64,000 nt of DNA from Culex pipiens pallens (taxonomy: Eukaryota; Arthropoda; Insecta; Diptera; Culicidae): the NCBI RefSeq assembly GCF_016801865.2, contig NC_068939.1:121073671-121137670 (forward strand), in the 5' to 3' direction. Below are positions 1-11,025 of the stretch, piece after piece (within the stretch, counting starts at the first letter, position 1; each line of letters opens with the position of its first letter). Position numbers and translations under genes: made by a program. The notes below the pieces were generated by a model. It was not told the origin of the DNA and did no database searches. It saw only the letters and a program-made list of their open reading frames with translations.

Positions 1-85
1 CGCACCTCTTGCCTAATGCTACACTTGGCCATTGTGGTGGAGGCTCCGATTAGGCGTGCTGCCATGGACGTTCTGGATCCGTGGT
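1..85 (-). CDS. possible partial exon at the window edge, unidentified
   Basis: Read on the minus strand, a pyrimidine-rich TTTTCTAG at about 86-93 looks like a splice acceptor. It is followed by an open frame to the window edge with no stop, containing MAARLIGASTTMAKCS. The base composition is richer in GC than the flanking AT-rich DNA. No family is recognised and only 28 codons are visible, so this could equally be chance. The call rests on the acceptor-like site plus the open frame. Confidence 0.25.
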
Positions 86-343
86 CTAGAAAATAAGAAC
101 ATATAAATTTAATGCAATGCTCTTGGCTAAATACGATAAAATTATGCGCATAATACTTACTTTTCACGTATCGATTTCAAAGATCAATACTATTTCTGTT
201 CCGGTGACCGATGGCAAAAACTATGTTTAGTCGATGAGAAGCAGCAGCAAACTGATTGGCGATTGCCCACAGCCTTGCACGCCTGGCTCAAAATTTTCAG
301 ACAGGAAAATCACGCAACTTTTCAACTCTGCTCATCGTCGTCA
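86..343. other. non-coding spacer, no recognised feature
   Basis: No convincing ORF, RNA gene or repeat terminus is visible. Confidence 0.5.
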
Positions 344-632
344 CTTTTCACCACAATGTTGCATGAAATGATCAGTGGATATTTTCCATACCACTTTACT
401 TGCGCATGTGACATGAATTTCATGCAAACCCAAATCAGCTGACCCGCAAGCCACGCCTCCAAATTTTCAGGCATGAATTTCACGTGGTATTTTGTTGTGT
501 GAGTGTAAGCTGCGTGGAAATCAAGCAGAGTTGACATGAATGTAATGTGACTGTTGCATGACTCATGCAAAACGTTGTTTTCAAACGAAAATTGGTTGCC
601 ACCGGAATTTTCATGCAACTCTGTGGTGAAAG
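344..632. mobile_element. MITE with CTTTTCACCACA terminal inverted repeats
   Basis: The left end CTTTTCACCACAATGTTGCA is inverted at the right end (TGCAACTCTGTGGTGAAAG), about 25 bp with few mismatches. The interior is about 290 bp, non-coding, and repeats motifs around CATGAATTTCATG. Length, inverted ends and lack of coding fit a non-autonomous DNA transposon. No clear target duplication was seen, so the superfamily is unassigned. Confidence 0.6.
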
Positions 633-1129
633 GTTTTTTGAGTGCAGCATGTTGGTGGTGTTGGTGGCCACCCTTTGTTCTTTATTTGCCTTCGCTTCTC
701 GCTCGGTTTTCTTCAGCCTTCGATTAGAATCAGTATTCAAAATTGAAACGTAAAAAGACTTAGCGCGTTTATTTTTTTGTTGGTGCTTGCTAATTATTTA
801 CATTTTTCGGGATTATTTTTCAAGTGAGTGACTAAGTAATGGTCAAAAGAACATGTTGCCGGTAGTTGGAGGCAATTTTATATCTTAAGCGCTTTGAAAT
901 CGTTAGCACAAGTAAAAAGATTTTGATGGCGACTTTCGTTAAGCAGTTAACCTCCGATCTTGCGTGTGGATGTGTGTGCCACCAAGATGATGAGAAATGG
1001 TCTCGCAAAATAGATATTATAATCAAAAGTGCATTAAATTTGATCTTTTTGGCCAGTAAATGGCATAAATTTGCGTGCTTACTCGAGGCGGTGCTGTTGC
1101 TGGTAAGTTTATAGCCTGAAAAGTATTTT
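633..1129. other. non-coding spacer
   Basis: AT-rich sequence with only short chance ORFs; nothing recognised. Confidence 0.5.
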
Positions 1130-1520
1130 TGGAGCTTTAATCGAGCATCAAACTCTCCATATGACGAAGATAGGTCTTTCAAATAGACGGGGTTCATAAC
1201 AAAAACCACCCTTTTTACAATCTTCTGAACATCAGCAACAATTTTGGAGTACTTTTCTAAACTTCATAATATTAACTAGGGTCCTACCGGACGGATCAAA
1301 TTAGACCAAAACGGTCCAAATCGGTTCAGCCAGTCCGGAGGTAATCAAGTACATTTTTTTAAGTGCACAGACTCACATCCAGACACACGCACAGACATTT
1401 TTTCAGAATTTTATTCTGAGTCGATATGTATACGTGAAGGAGGGTCTTTGAGGTCGAATTAAGAAGTTCATTTTTCGAGTGATTTTATAGCCTTTCCTCA
1501 GTAAGATGAGGAAGGCAAAA
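1130..1520 (+). mobile_element. fragment of the terminal-hairpin repeat family ending in GGCAAAA
   Basis: It contains the same ordered blocks as the copies at 37791-38490, 44550-45250 and 59735-60428: a CACCCTTTTTAC block, a GGTTCAGCCAGT-type block, the GAGTCGATATGTA block, GAGTGATTTTATAGCC, and the terminal hairpin CCTTTCCTCAGTAAGATGAGG followed by AAGGCAAAA. The left part is diverged and its 5' boundary is approximate. It is non-coding. Confidence 0.65.
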
Positions 1521-1784
1521 AGGGCCTAACTATACACATATAAACTCTACATATTTTTCAAATCGCTTCGCTTCGGATTCGGACAGACTGGATTTCGCCA
1601 TGTGATGTGATAATTGTCTAAGCCCAAGTTGCTTGGGATTGATAATTGGGAATAGAACCAATTCCACCTGAACCAGATTCTCACCACCATGACAGCCGTC
1701 CATTGCCGGCCGCTCCCATCTCCACCGCGCACTAGGGACAAGGATAGGGGATTTGGAAGACGGGAAGTGTTGATGCTCCACTTA
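1521..1784. other. non-coding spacer
   Basis: Overlapping short ORFs on both strands with no recognisable product. Confidence 0.4.
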
Positions 1785-2226
1785 ACATTCCAACGCCCCC
1801 TTAGAGGGGGTGACATTGGGTCAAATGAAACTAAAATGATGCTCAAATACAACGATATGGTAAAAACAAGTCATCCAACAGTGTTTCTTGTTCGAGGGGA
1901 TCGTATTGACACGCTACAATGTTTGAAGTGGAGATTTTCAAACATTTGGGTAGTTTTCGAGCAATTCTAACAAAAATATTAGAAAAATGATTTTTCTAGA
2001 GGTCATTTTTGGCCAAAAACGTACCCCAACTTTAGACAGCTGCCAAAATAACAGAATTTGTTCTAGGAACGAGATTTTTTCAGCGAAGTCATCTTAAGAT
2101 GTCCCCTACACAACCCTTTCAACAGAATTCATTTTCATTGAGAAGAACCTGAGAAATTGTAAAATCCGTAAAAAATCACTTTGACCCAATCTCACCTCCC
2201 AGACCCAATGTCACCCCCACTGACGG
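1785..2226. mobile_element. MITE, GGGTGACATTGGGTC / ACCCAATGTCACCCCCACTGACGG family
   Basis: GGGGGTGACATTGGGTC near 1805 is inverted as GACCCAATGTCACCCCCAC near 2205, with the outer ACTGACGG next to TA at 2227-2228. The same terminal motif bounds the small complete hairpin at 40626-40734 and a damaged copy at 57300-57547. The left extremity is eroded. The interior has no coding capacity. Confidence 0.6.
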
Positions 2227-2228
2227 TA

Positions 2229-3224
2229 TCGATCGTTTGATGATTGCACAAAGAAACCATTTTTTTTAATTTGTTCAAATCAGTAACCAGCACCGATTCC
2301 AATTCCCATCACTGTCTAATGTGTGTTTGGACTCCAAACTTTGGAGCATCATGTTTCGTGAGCATCTGCCGGGAGTGGTTGAAACTGAGAGAGAACATGT
2401 CAGCAGTACCCGAGTTCGGCTTCGGAACAACACATCAACACAGCACATCAGCAGTATAGTGCAGCAGTGCAGTGCTACGTACGTGCTAAGCGATTAACTC
2501 CCGGGTTTTTACTTCTTTTACACTGGAAAAAAGAGAAAGCCAGTCGTTTTGGGAGCTGAAATGTGAGTGTTTTGGGGTTTTGGTGGGTTTCGATTTGTTG
2601 AAGTTTCAAGTGAAAATCGCTTATCAGAGGGTGATTGTGGTGAACTTTGTGGCATTATTGATTAAGAAATCTGTGAGAAGCTGAACTCTGTACTGAGAAA
2701 AGTCTCATCGACGGTAGAACATTGGTTCGTCAGACGGAGAAGTAGCACAATCAGCTGCAGTAAGTGGTGAGCTCTCTCTTTCTGAAATGTGTACAAGTGC
2801 GTTCGTCCAGTACAAGTTCAAGTATAGTCTCTCGTTGAGCAGGTTTCCCAGATAGGTAATGAAATCAATTCTTGGAAATGGTAATTTCTTACCAAGAACT
2901 GTTGAATAAGGCAAGTCATATAGAGAGAGGTATTGGACATTTGAAAAAATTGCGCAAAAAAATATGATTTAAATGAACCAATTTTTAAGTAGAAAAATAA
3001 TATCAAAGATTTATCAAACTAGAATGGTTTTTACCTGATTCATACAAGACGATATTCAGTCTGCAAATTCAGAGAAAGTCTGAGCCAGCAGCATAAGCAT
3101 AAGGTATGTTTGCAACATAATGTACGTAGCATACATACGGTCACGGTTCGTCAAAATTTCCTACATATAGTGGTGGCACTACGAGTGGCACTTATCTATT
3201 TGCTGATAATGTGCAAATTTTCAC
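2229..3224. other. non-coding spacer
   Basis: The stretch 2310-2500 is less AT-rich and could be an untranslated exon or promoter, but no initiator, splice pair or ORF decides it. The rest shows nothing recognisable. Confidence 0.4.
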
Positions 3225-3312
3225 ACTTAGAATTGTTGGTCGCCCGACACGAAATTCGGTGACCTCTGGATTATGAGTCCAGAGCGAGATCCCATGGATT
3301 AACACGGACGGG
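3225..3312 (-). mobile_element. tRNA-derived SINE head (Met-like anticodon loop)
   Basis: On the minus strand a tRNA-like fold is visible: the anticodon arm CTGGACTCATAATCCAG has a perfect 5-bp stem and a 7-nt loop with CAT as anticodon, followed by GAGGTC and a weakened T-arm. The acceptor stem does not pair properly. A very similar head, with CAC in the loop, lies at 45829-45905. This points to a dispersed tRNA-derived retroposon and not a working tRNA gene. Its ends and target duplication were not resolved. Confidence 0.5.
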
Positions 3313-4589
3313 AAATCATTATTACAACAAACAAAACAACATTGAAACGAGTTTGAACCTAAAATAACCCGACAAGTGTGAAACCACCCCGTGAAATCGA
3401 TTTCCCTCGGCAAGTCTAATAAATTCACCACGAACGGTGAAACCAATTGATTGGAATCAATTATGTTGTGTGATTCTATCGCTATGATTTGCTGACAACC
3501 GTTTGCAAATTTGGCATCTTGGGTAATCTTGTTTGCATTTGATACATTTAGGTAGCTAAGCTGTTGCACAATTTTGAATGAAGGCATTTAAACGACGCTT
3601 GAAGGTCTCTGGCTAGTGGCCTCGAAAGTTCAATGTTATTTAACAAAAAATGACAAAGCAGACGATTTGAGGCGAGTCAAATTGGAACAGTGTTTGCTTT
3701 CAGAGGATATTTTTGTAAGAAATTTTGTCTTTCAAACATAACAAACAATTCATTTCCGGAAGGTCAAATTGTTTTCTTTTTTGTAGCAAGGAAAACTTAG
3801 AAACAAGTTTCACGGAATTTTCAAATATTTGAAGTCACAATTTTAAATTTGGTACCTAATATGTAGGGTTAGTGAATTTTCACGATTTCGCGGACAGCAT
3901 GAAATAAGTGAAATTTAAAAATTTCCCTGAAATTCGGAGAAATTCAGCTGTTTCTTCAAATTAATGCTTCAAATAACATAACATAATTAATAATTTCAAT
4001 TTAAAATTGGTTTATTCAAGATTAGGTGAAATTTAATAACTGAAATTATTTTTGATCTTAAAAATCATATCCTATTTTTTAGTCCTGTTCAATACTCACA
4101 ATATTTGAAGAATCGGTTTGATGGTTTCCGTTGAAAAATTCATAAAACTTACCAATATTAAAACTTTTCTGCATAAAAATGGCAAAATATATGAATTTAG
4201 ATATTTTTTTTTTACTTTTTTTGTTTTTTTTTTAACTGATTTTGAATAAAATTTAGGAGATTGAGGAGGACATTATATTATTGTTGCCTTTTGAAAAACT
4301 AGACCAAAACTTGCTTCAATATTTTATTGGAAATGTCGCAGGCGATACAAGTTAATTCAATAATTTGGCCACTTTCTGCATGAAATTTTAAATTAAATAT
4401 ATTTAAGATAGAAGATAAAGCAAATCAGTCAAAACAATGTAAGCTTTAAGTAGATTATAAAAAAAATCTATCAAATTAGTGCTTTTTGTTATTTTGACCC
4501 TACCTTTTCAAGATTATTTTAACATTTTTTTCGTTCCGTGAAATTTGTAGCGTGAATAATCAGTAAACCTACCTATATGATACATATGT
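3313..4589. other. AT-rich non-coding DNA
   Basis: More than 1.2 kb of AT-rich sequence with no ORF of note, no RNA gene and no clear repeat terminus. Confidence 0.55.
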
Positions 4590-5249
4590 TTAACCTTCCC
4601 TTGGTATTAAAAAAAATCACACATAAGGTTTTGGGGTCCTTTTCGACCCCAAACTTTAAAAAATCGTCAAAAATCCAGTTTTTGACCGATTCTGGTTCTT
4701 TTGGTCACACATGAAATATTAGGACGTCCCCTTTTCGAAACTGACCTGGAAAACCGAATTTGGTCACTGTGGCCACTGGAAATCGGCTACAACCGAAAAA
4801 GGACCGTTTTGAGACCCCAACTTTGACGACCTGTATCTCCGGCAAACCAAACCAATCAGGATGCTCAGGGTTGCATTAGACAGATATTTACCTGTACTTT
4901 GACCACAAATATTAATATCAGGGCCAGGTGACCTACCGGTTCCGGAAATCCGGAACATCCGAAAAGTTCATGTTTTACTGTTTTTCACATATATGTGATA
5001 CCAATACTCTCATGATAGTTGAAATTGATCCATGAAACTTACTAAAAACACAATACACGATTGCCAGATCCACTCTGGAGTGTTAGTGGTCACTTCCGGG
5101 TAACCTGGAACCGGTTCCCGGGTACCCGATGAACGGCCAACTTGACCTTTTTGGTGAAAACCCAACATGTTGCACATTAAACTCCATGAAATTGAAAGAT
5201 ATGTCCATCTTTGATAATACCGTTATTCACCGAGCCATCCTGACCAATC

Positions 5250-5580
5250 TGGAACCGGTTACCGGTGGCCCCTTAGGGACACTTCCGGAATATGAGATAT
5301 ATCCTATCATCCGACACATCAAACTTCTTGGAATTGAAAAATATGCCAATCTACGGTCATGCTGTTGTTCGCAGACCCATTCTGGCCAATCTGGAACCGG
5401 TAACCGGTGGTCCCTTGGGGACACTTCCGAAATACGAGATATACCCTATCATCCGACATATCAAATTTCATTAAATTGAAAGATATGTCAATCTACGATC
5501 ACGCCGTTGTTCGCTGATCCATTCTGGCCATTCTAGAACTGATTCCCGGTGGCCGCTTGGGGACACTTCCGGATTATGAG
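5250..5580. repeat. tandem repeat, about 140-bp unit, core of the TTAA element
   Basis: Successive units begin near CTGGAACCGGT at 5250 and 5391 and at the diverged CTAGAACTGAT near 5532. Each continues with CCGGTGG, a GGGGACACTTCCGG-like block and an ATGAGATATA/CCTATCATCCGACA block. A weaker unit precedes at about 5105. The short ORFs reading through it reflect the repeat, not genes. Confidence 0.6.
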
Positions 5581-5661
5581 AGAAAACAGAGAGGTTCTGG
5601 CAATCGTGTATTGTGTTTTTAGTAAGTTTTATGGATCAATTTCAACTATCATGAGAGTATT

Positions 5662-5780
5662 GAGAAATTAAAAGTACAACATGGAGTTAAATTTTCTGTC
5701 AAGCTGCTGTGAAGTTTACCATGGCAGCTGCGAAAGTTTCACTCCATGTTACCGGCTCACATCTCTCTTTTTAATTTCTC
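5662..5780. mobile_element. small palindromic MITE (AACATGGAGTTAAA type), copy 1
   Basis: Ends GAGAAATTAAAAG and CTTTTTAATTTCTC are inverted, and AACATGGAGTTAAA is inverted as TTTCACTCCATGTT inside. It interrupts the right arm of the 62-bp inverted repeat of the host element: the left arm continues GTATTGG where this copy interrupts it. It was therefore a later insertion. Related copies lie at 6048-6155 and 6590-6718. Confidence 0.6.
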
Positions 5781-5916
5781 GATTGGTGAAATGTGTATTT
5801 ATACTATAAATTTAATAACAGAAAAATTCAAGGCTCTAGCATGTATATAGCAAAAGTTATGGCAAATTTAAATTTCAAAAAGGCCGAAAAGGACTCCAAT
5901 ACCGTAGGAAGGTTAA

Positions 5917-6235
5917 ATAGGATCCTAAAGACCTATGAAAATTTTTATGTACAACGGTAAAAAACGCGATTAAAAACCATTTTTGATCTTTTTTTTGCAT
6001 TTAAATTAAAAAGAAATGACAAAACACATCTTTTCCATGGATCAACTATCGAGAAATTGAAAAGAGAGATGTGAGCCGGTAACATGGAGTGAAACTTTCC
6101 CAGCTGTCATAGAATACTTCACAGCAGCTTGACAGGAAGTTTAACTCCATGGTGCACAAACACATTTTAAATCCTTTGCGGTCGTACAAAGGGTCATTGT
6201 ACTCAGAAAATCAAGCTTAATTTTAGGACCCAATT
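5917..6235 (+). mobile_element. MITE of the AATTGGGTCCTAAA / TTTAGGACCCAATT family, copy 1
   Basis: It shares ordered blocks with the copies at 35607-35938, 51671-51949 and 60563-60847: TTTTTATGTACAACGGTAAAAAACGCGATTAAAA (several blocks), GATGGATCAACTA, CGTACAAAGGGTCATTGTACTCAGAAAA and the right end TTTTAGGACCCAATT. It is non-coding. This copy is interrupted by the small palindromic MITE at 6048-6155. Confidence 0.65.
6048..6155. mobile_element. small palindromic MITE, copy 2, nested
   Basis: It carries CGAGAAATTGAAAAGAGAG, GGTAACATGGAGTGAAACTT and the inverted AAGTTTAACTCCATG, like copy 1. It sits inside the AATTGGG-family element just after GATGGATCAACTAT, a position that runs on uninterrupted in the other family members. 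The right end is truncated. Confidence 0.55.
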
Positions 6236-6589
6236 GATCAGGCTTTTCAAACATTATCTCACAATAAATGATGCTGTTTTGAGGTTTGTTTGTTCTTGTA
6301 ATGAAGTTTATTATGTTAATTTTTTTTTGCTTATTTTTAAAATTAATAATTGAATCAATTTTGTTCAAAATTCAATTTTGTGCGTTTCTCGCTGAGATGC
6401 GGTTATCATTCTGCTCTAAAATTTATCTTTTCACAGAAAGCCCTAGTCGCACCTTCATTGATGATATTGACTTATTCAAATAAAATTTTATAACTGTATA
6501 CAATTTGGAGAAAAGTAATATTAGTGTCGGTGGCTTTTACGGCTTTTTGGAAACTCACCCGATATTTATACCAATTGACTCAGAATATC

Positions 6590-6718
6590 GCGAAATTAAA
6601 AGTGAAAGTGGTTGCGTGCAACATGGAGTTAAACTTTTGGAAGTGCCATGGTAAACTTCACAGAAAGTTCAACTCCATGTTGCAGATTTGACAGCTCGAT
6701 AAAACTGTCAAAAATGTC
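6590..6718. mobile_element. small palindromic MITE, copy 3
   Basis: CGCGAAATTAAAAG at the left, GCAACATGGAGTTAAACTTT inverted as AAAGTTCAACTCCATGTTGC, and ATGGTAAACTTCACAG in the centre match copies 1 and 2. Confidence 0.55.
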
Positions 6719-6956
6719 ACCCAGTTTTCAAAGCAGGGGTTTAGGGTTCCTTCGGTCGCTATTGAATTGTTTAAAATTTCGATAAGTAGTTCAAAAGTTA
6801 TGTACAAAACTGTGTTTTCACATGTAACCGAGTGTTAGATTAGTGGACAGAAATGGACTCAATATTGATCCTTGCACTGTAACTTGGATTTGGCCCGCAC
6901 TTTTCTCTCGCACTTTTGATAACAAAATTTCCAAAAACTAGGCAACCAGCAGTTCT
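6719..6956. other. spacer carrying a repeat scrap
   Basis: The block ATTTCGATAAGTAGTTCAAAAGTTATGTA near 6775-6805 is repeated at 52314-52345, so part of this stretch is an old fragment of the 52-kb element. Confidence 0.4.
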
Positions 6957-7107
6957 CGAGTTTTTTTTAAAAGGTCCAATAAACCAAATTTCCAGTTTTT
7001 GCTTTTTGGGTGTTTTTCAAACCGCCTTGAGTCAGGGGTATCAAAAAACACCCAAAAAGCAAAAACTGAAAATTTGGTTTATTGGACCTTTTCAAAAAAA
7101 CTCCAGA
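6957..7107. mobile_element. 151-bp foldback palindrome, copy 1
   Basis: GGTCCAATAAACCAAATTT, TTTTTGCTTTTTGGGTGTTT and the outer GAGTTTTTTT are inverted in the second half, around a short centre (GCCTTGAGTCAGGGGT). The arms match almost base for base. A related palindrome lies at 56909-57057 and a partial one at 11787-11860. It is non-coding; the fold and multiple copies fit a foldback MITE. Confidence 0.65.
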
Positions 7108-7239
7108 GTTGTTTATTTGCATTTCCTGTTCTGTTTGACAAGACTTTTACATTGTTTAGTTTGAAAACTGCGTGAAAAACTTATTATTTTATCAAAATTA
7201 TTTTAAACCAGTGTTACTACCCTGTACGGTAACTGTTTA

Positions 7240-7710
7240 CTTCACAGTGGTGTTATCTATTGATTAAAATTTAGTTCATTGAATCTACCAGTAGAGGGAT
7301 ATAGCGTACAACAAAAGCGAACCTGACGGCAATTTCGAGAAACACCCCGTCAGGTGTTCCATTGCGTAATACCAATACATATTATACATCGTTAGGTAGG
7401 TAATTAAAAGATCTTTCCAACGAAACATAAAATTAGACGATCTGACAAATCTGTTTTGAATTATGATCATATAAGTGATATTATCTGTAGAAAAATTATG
7501 CCTGGATCCATCATTCATGGATAAGTAATCGGGAGACCTGCCAAACGATTCTAAAAGCTTGAAGATCTGGCAACCCTGTATCAAATTATAACCGCTTACG
7601 TAATATTTGCGTCCTTTTATGAAGCCGGATCACAGCAATTTGGATGAAAAAGTCCGGATCGAGGTCCGGATTCACCATGCGACCCGTCTTTTGATAGGTA
7701 ATCGAAAGAC
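7240..7710 (+). repeat. degenerate copies of the 164-bp tandem repeat seen at 52371-53010
   Basis: Scattered blocks correspond to the clean array: GGTAATTAAAAGATCTTTCCAACGA, GAAGATCTGGCAACCCTGT, AAGTGATATTATCTG and GAAGCCGGATC. The units are highly diverged and probably old. ORFs crossing this region are not genes. Confidence 0.5.
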
Positions 7711-7879
7711 CTTTTCAACACCCAAAGTTAAAGAACGAGAGGATAGTCCTCACGAAAAGAAACGTGAGGAAAGTGCTATTTTGCAAGAGTACAGTCCTCT
7801 CGCGTGTTCATCCATTCATTTGAACAGTTCATCCTATTGAGTGGCTTATATGGACAAATGGCCACCACTTAGTCACCGA

Positions 7880-8200
7880 ACCATGGTGGCCCATACGGCA
7901 AAGGCACGGTTCAATATGCCGAAGGTTTTGGGTTCGAGTCTCGGTGCCGGTACTTTTTTTTGACAGATGAACTTTTTTTGAAGATGAACCCATGAGTAAA
8001 GTACTCTCGGTAATTTTGGGATTTATCCTCTCCGTCCGCACACAGTACCATTTTACTACCAAATCGTGCTCTTTATCCTCTCGTATGCTGATGCCCAGTT
8101 CTGGGTGCACATTGCAATGATTGTAAATAGTAAGAAGGCCCCAACCACATAGGTGGATTATGGTGAAAACTCTCGACAAAATGATAAAAATAACTATCCA
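7880..8200 (+). mobile_element. tRNA-derived SINE
   Basis: The plus strand reads GGTGGCCCATACGGCAAAGG (A-box-like) and GGGTTCGAGTCTCGG (B-box consensus) with a T-run right after, then a tRNA-unrelated body to about 8200 (CCTCTCCGTCCGCACACAG, GATGCCCAGTTCTGGGTG, CCCAACCACATAGGTGG). The A/B box pair of an internal Pol III promoter plus an unrelated body is the SINE plan. A target duplication was not identified. Confidence 0.55.
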
Positions 8201-8833
8201 GCTCGTTCCTTATATAAACATCAACTTTCAGGAACAGGATAGACTGTTTGTTTACATTTCGTTATTGTTCCATTCACATAGTTTTGCTTGAACTAACCTA
8301 ATTCACAGACTTGCCAAAAAGCTCTACTTTAGCTCCAAAAACAAACTAAAATTGGCTGCAGACTGCATGAAATTTAATCGTTTATTGAATTAGATATAAA
8401 CAAAACGTTGATCAATCTCACGTTAGTAGACTCAAGTTCAGCAAGGTCAGATTCACGATTGGTAGTGGCAAATAAAACTAAAACCAGTTCAGTGACTCCG
8501 CGACCTTCTTTTTTTTTCAAAATTTCACATCTAACCGATACACAACGGTTCGATGTTTGGACAAAGTTGAGCAACACCTCAAAAACAAACTGACCTGCGT
8601 CGTTTTAGCCACATCTAGCAGCGTGGGGACAAGATTTTTACCATTAGCTTGTCACATGTGACCGTTAGTCCCTTTTTGGACGCTCTCCGCGTCGGCTAGA
8701 CATCGCGCGCGTACTAGTATCACTCGCGAAGACTTAGTAGTGCCGTGGTTTCGGCCAGCGACCTGGAACCGGTCCAAAGCGCGGTCTGAACTGAGTTTAT
8801 TAGTTTGTGATTGTTTGGTTTTGGTGGCAAATT
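8201..8833. other. non-coding, possible upstream region of the 8834 ORF
   Basis: 8620-8800 is relatively GC-rich (CGCGCGCGTACTAG, TCGCGAAGAC), like a promoter/5'UTR. No TATA box or splice sites could be assigned. Confidence 0.35.
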
Positions 8834-9058
8834 ATGGAATCCACTAATGGTGTGGACACTGATCACGCGTATGTCCTCACATCCGACAAGTGGCGTGCGT
8901 TGGCCAACGTGGACAAGGTCGAAGTCATAGTTGAACCAAAGCCGCCAAAACAGAGCGAGGTGTTGGAAATTGGTGAAATGGTGCCGAAACATGCTTTGCT
9001 AAGGTACGATATTGGGTACAAAGTCCGCGAAATTCCGATTTGCGGAAGGGAAAGATAG
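8834..9058 (+). CDS. hypothetical protein, 74 residues, or 5' exon
   Basis: An ATG-initiated frame in a GC-richer island encodes a charged, soluble-looking peptide starting MESTNGVDTDHAYVLTS, with acidic N-terminus and a KVEVIVEPKPPKQSEVLE stretch. There is no signal peptide, membrane segment or recognised domain. After ...MVPKHALLR the codon AGG is followed by GTACGAT, a weak splice-donor-like site at 9003. The segment may therefore be a first coding exon, or the start of a gag-like gene of an old retroelement, with the rest lost. Codon use is more gene-like than its surroundings. Identity unknown. Confidence 0.35.
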   Translation: MESTNGVDTDHAYVLTSDKWRALANVDKVEVIVEPKPPKQSEVLEIGEMVPKHALLRYDIGYKVREIPICGRER

Positions 9059-10075
9059 ACGAGCAATAGACGGAACGAGTTTCGTCAGTCAGACACATAG
9101 AGGAACGTGCACGTGATTTTGAAAACGTGGTAGTCGTGTTGTTTTGGCGGGATTGAGAACGTCAGGAGCATGACAACCTCATGTGAGTTGAGGCGTGACT
9201 CGGGGTCATCGGTTACACTCGTTACAATTAGGTCACATAACTGTTTCTTTTAATAGATACATATTTCGTTATTAGAGACATATCTTTTAATATCTTTTCG
9301 TCCCCTTCGTGCAATCTTGTCACAAGTGCATTTTGGCAAAAAAAAAATCACAATCGCTTTATCTTCTTTCAGGCAAATCGGAATGGCACAATAATTGTGC
9401 CATTACGATTATTCTTACCCCACTCGACTCAAAAATTTATTCAACAATTTTCTTTAGAACTTTTAATATTGTCAAAACAGTTTGACAATCGAACAATTGA
9501 AAGTATTGTAATGCATTATTTTTTTTATTGAAACTGTACTTCCCAAACACATACTTATTTGAGCTTTGACCAAACAGACACAAAATACGTTATTCAACGC
9601 CATTTTGGTTATTTCCACTGTATATTGATTTTTCAAAACCTATGCTAAAGCTAAAATTAACATTGTTGTTAACTTGATTGCTGTTAAATTTCTATTTTAT
9701 TGAAACAAAGAATAATTCACAAGCTTTCTATTAAAAGTGAAACATTTGTTTTTTATTGTATTACTTTTCCAGATCTCTAAAATTTACCAAACATTAAAAA
9801 AATAAATCACACTTTTAAAAATGTTTCCTAAAACAATAGATTACATTATTCCTTATGATAAAATACTTCATTCTAAAAATTTCAATGACAAAAAATCTAT
9901 GAAAAAATGTCACTCAAAAATAAAAATTAACTATAACTTAAAAATAACTTCTTCTTTTTTACAGTTTTGTGGGATAAACTTGAGAAAGATACTTGCAGAT
10001 ATTGATTTGATGAAAATTTCAAATCAAGGATTAATTAAAAAAAAATATGTTCATTAGGGAAGTAAGACGATACTG
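9059..10075. other. AT-rich non-coding DNA
   Basis: No ORF, RNA gene or element end identified over about 1 kb. Confidence 0.5.
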
Positions 10076-10077
10076 TA

Positions 10078-11023
10078 GGGGAGAGTGGGGAGACGTGATC
10101 CCCGGGGACACTTGATCCCAAGTCTGTATCTCGTCAGCATGTGGGTAAAACAATTAGCTTTGTTCTAGAAAGTTGTGCGAAATTAACTAAAACTCATTGT
10201 AGAAAACAAAGCAAAAAATTAAAAAATGTTTAGATTGAGTTACGCACCTTTTTTTAAAACGAGCTGCAAATAACTTCCAAGAGATCTTTTTTTCTTTGTT
10301 TTGTTATGTATAGAAAACACTCAAAAATTATTCAAAAAAATATTTTTATACATGAATTGTTTGATAAACTTATCAACTCCAAAACCCTTACGCAGTTGAT
10401 GTTGGATTTATCTTCATACTATTTTTACAATCAATTATTTAAAAAAAAGTGCGTTTAGGGAGACTTGATCCCTGCATTTTTAGATCACTGGAATCAGCCT
10501 CAAGATTAATTAATTGGGCTGGGTTTTCATACATAGTTTCCTTTAGTATAGTTGTACATAACTTACTGCAGTTTGAACCTTTTTTCAAAAGTTTTGTAAA
10601 CAAAAATTTCCAGCTTTTGTAAACATGCTTAATTTTGGTCTAAAAAATAATATTTTAAGTTTTTAAATTTTTACATACTAAACTTGTTATGTTTTGAACA
10701 CAAATGTACAGGTATTATGTGAAATTGCTGTAACTTATAGAAAATTAAAAGTTTGGATGAATAAGAAACATGTTGCTTAAGATTTCTTCAAAATGTTGAC
10801 AGGGGGATCAAGTTACCCCTAACATTTTTAAAATGCCGGTTTAAATTTTTTTTTTTAAACGCTTGGCATGATTCGAAGAATTCATCTGATGAAATACCCT
10901 TATTAGCCAAACATAGATGGATGTTTAAGCTTTCAATTCATGCAAAAAGTTTATAGTTTTGTGAGAAATTGACAGAGTTATGTGCGATACAAAAAAAGGG
11001 GATCAAGTATCCCCACTCTCCCC
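10078..11023 (+). mobile_element. MITE, GGGGAGAGTGGGGA inverted ends, TA duplication, copy 1
   Basis: The ends GGGGAGAGTGGGGAGACGTG and CCCCACTCTCCCC are inverted, next to TA at 10076-10077 and 11024-11025. At 946 bp it is almost the same length as, and highly similar to, the copy at 26235-27179 in the same orientation. GGGATCAAG/CTTGATCCC motifs recur inside. No transposase is present. The TA duplication fits Tc1/mariner-type mobilisation. Confidence 0.8.
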
Positions 11024-11025
11024 TA

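Larger units (their letters stand above)
4594..5912. mobile_element. TTAA-flanked non-autonomous transposon with tandem-repeat core
   Basis: The outer ends read TTAA-CCTTCCCTTGGTATT and AATACCGTAGGAAGG-TTAA, that is, inverted ends next to a TTAA duplication at 4590-4593 and 5913-5916. An inner inverted repeat of about 62 bp (5005-5068 against 5597-5660) frames a core of about 140-bp tandem units that contain ACCGGTTACCGGTGG-type palindromes and GGGACACTTCCGG. There is no transposase. TTAA target use is typical of piggyBac-like elements; family membership is inferred from that alone. Confidence 0.65.
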
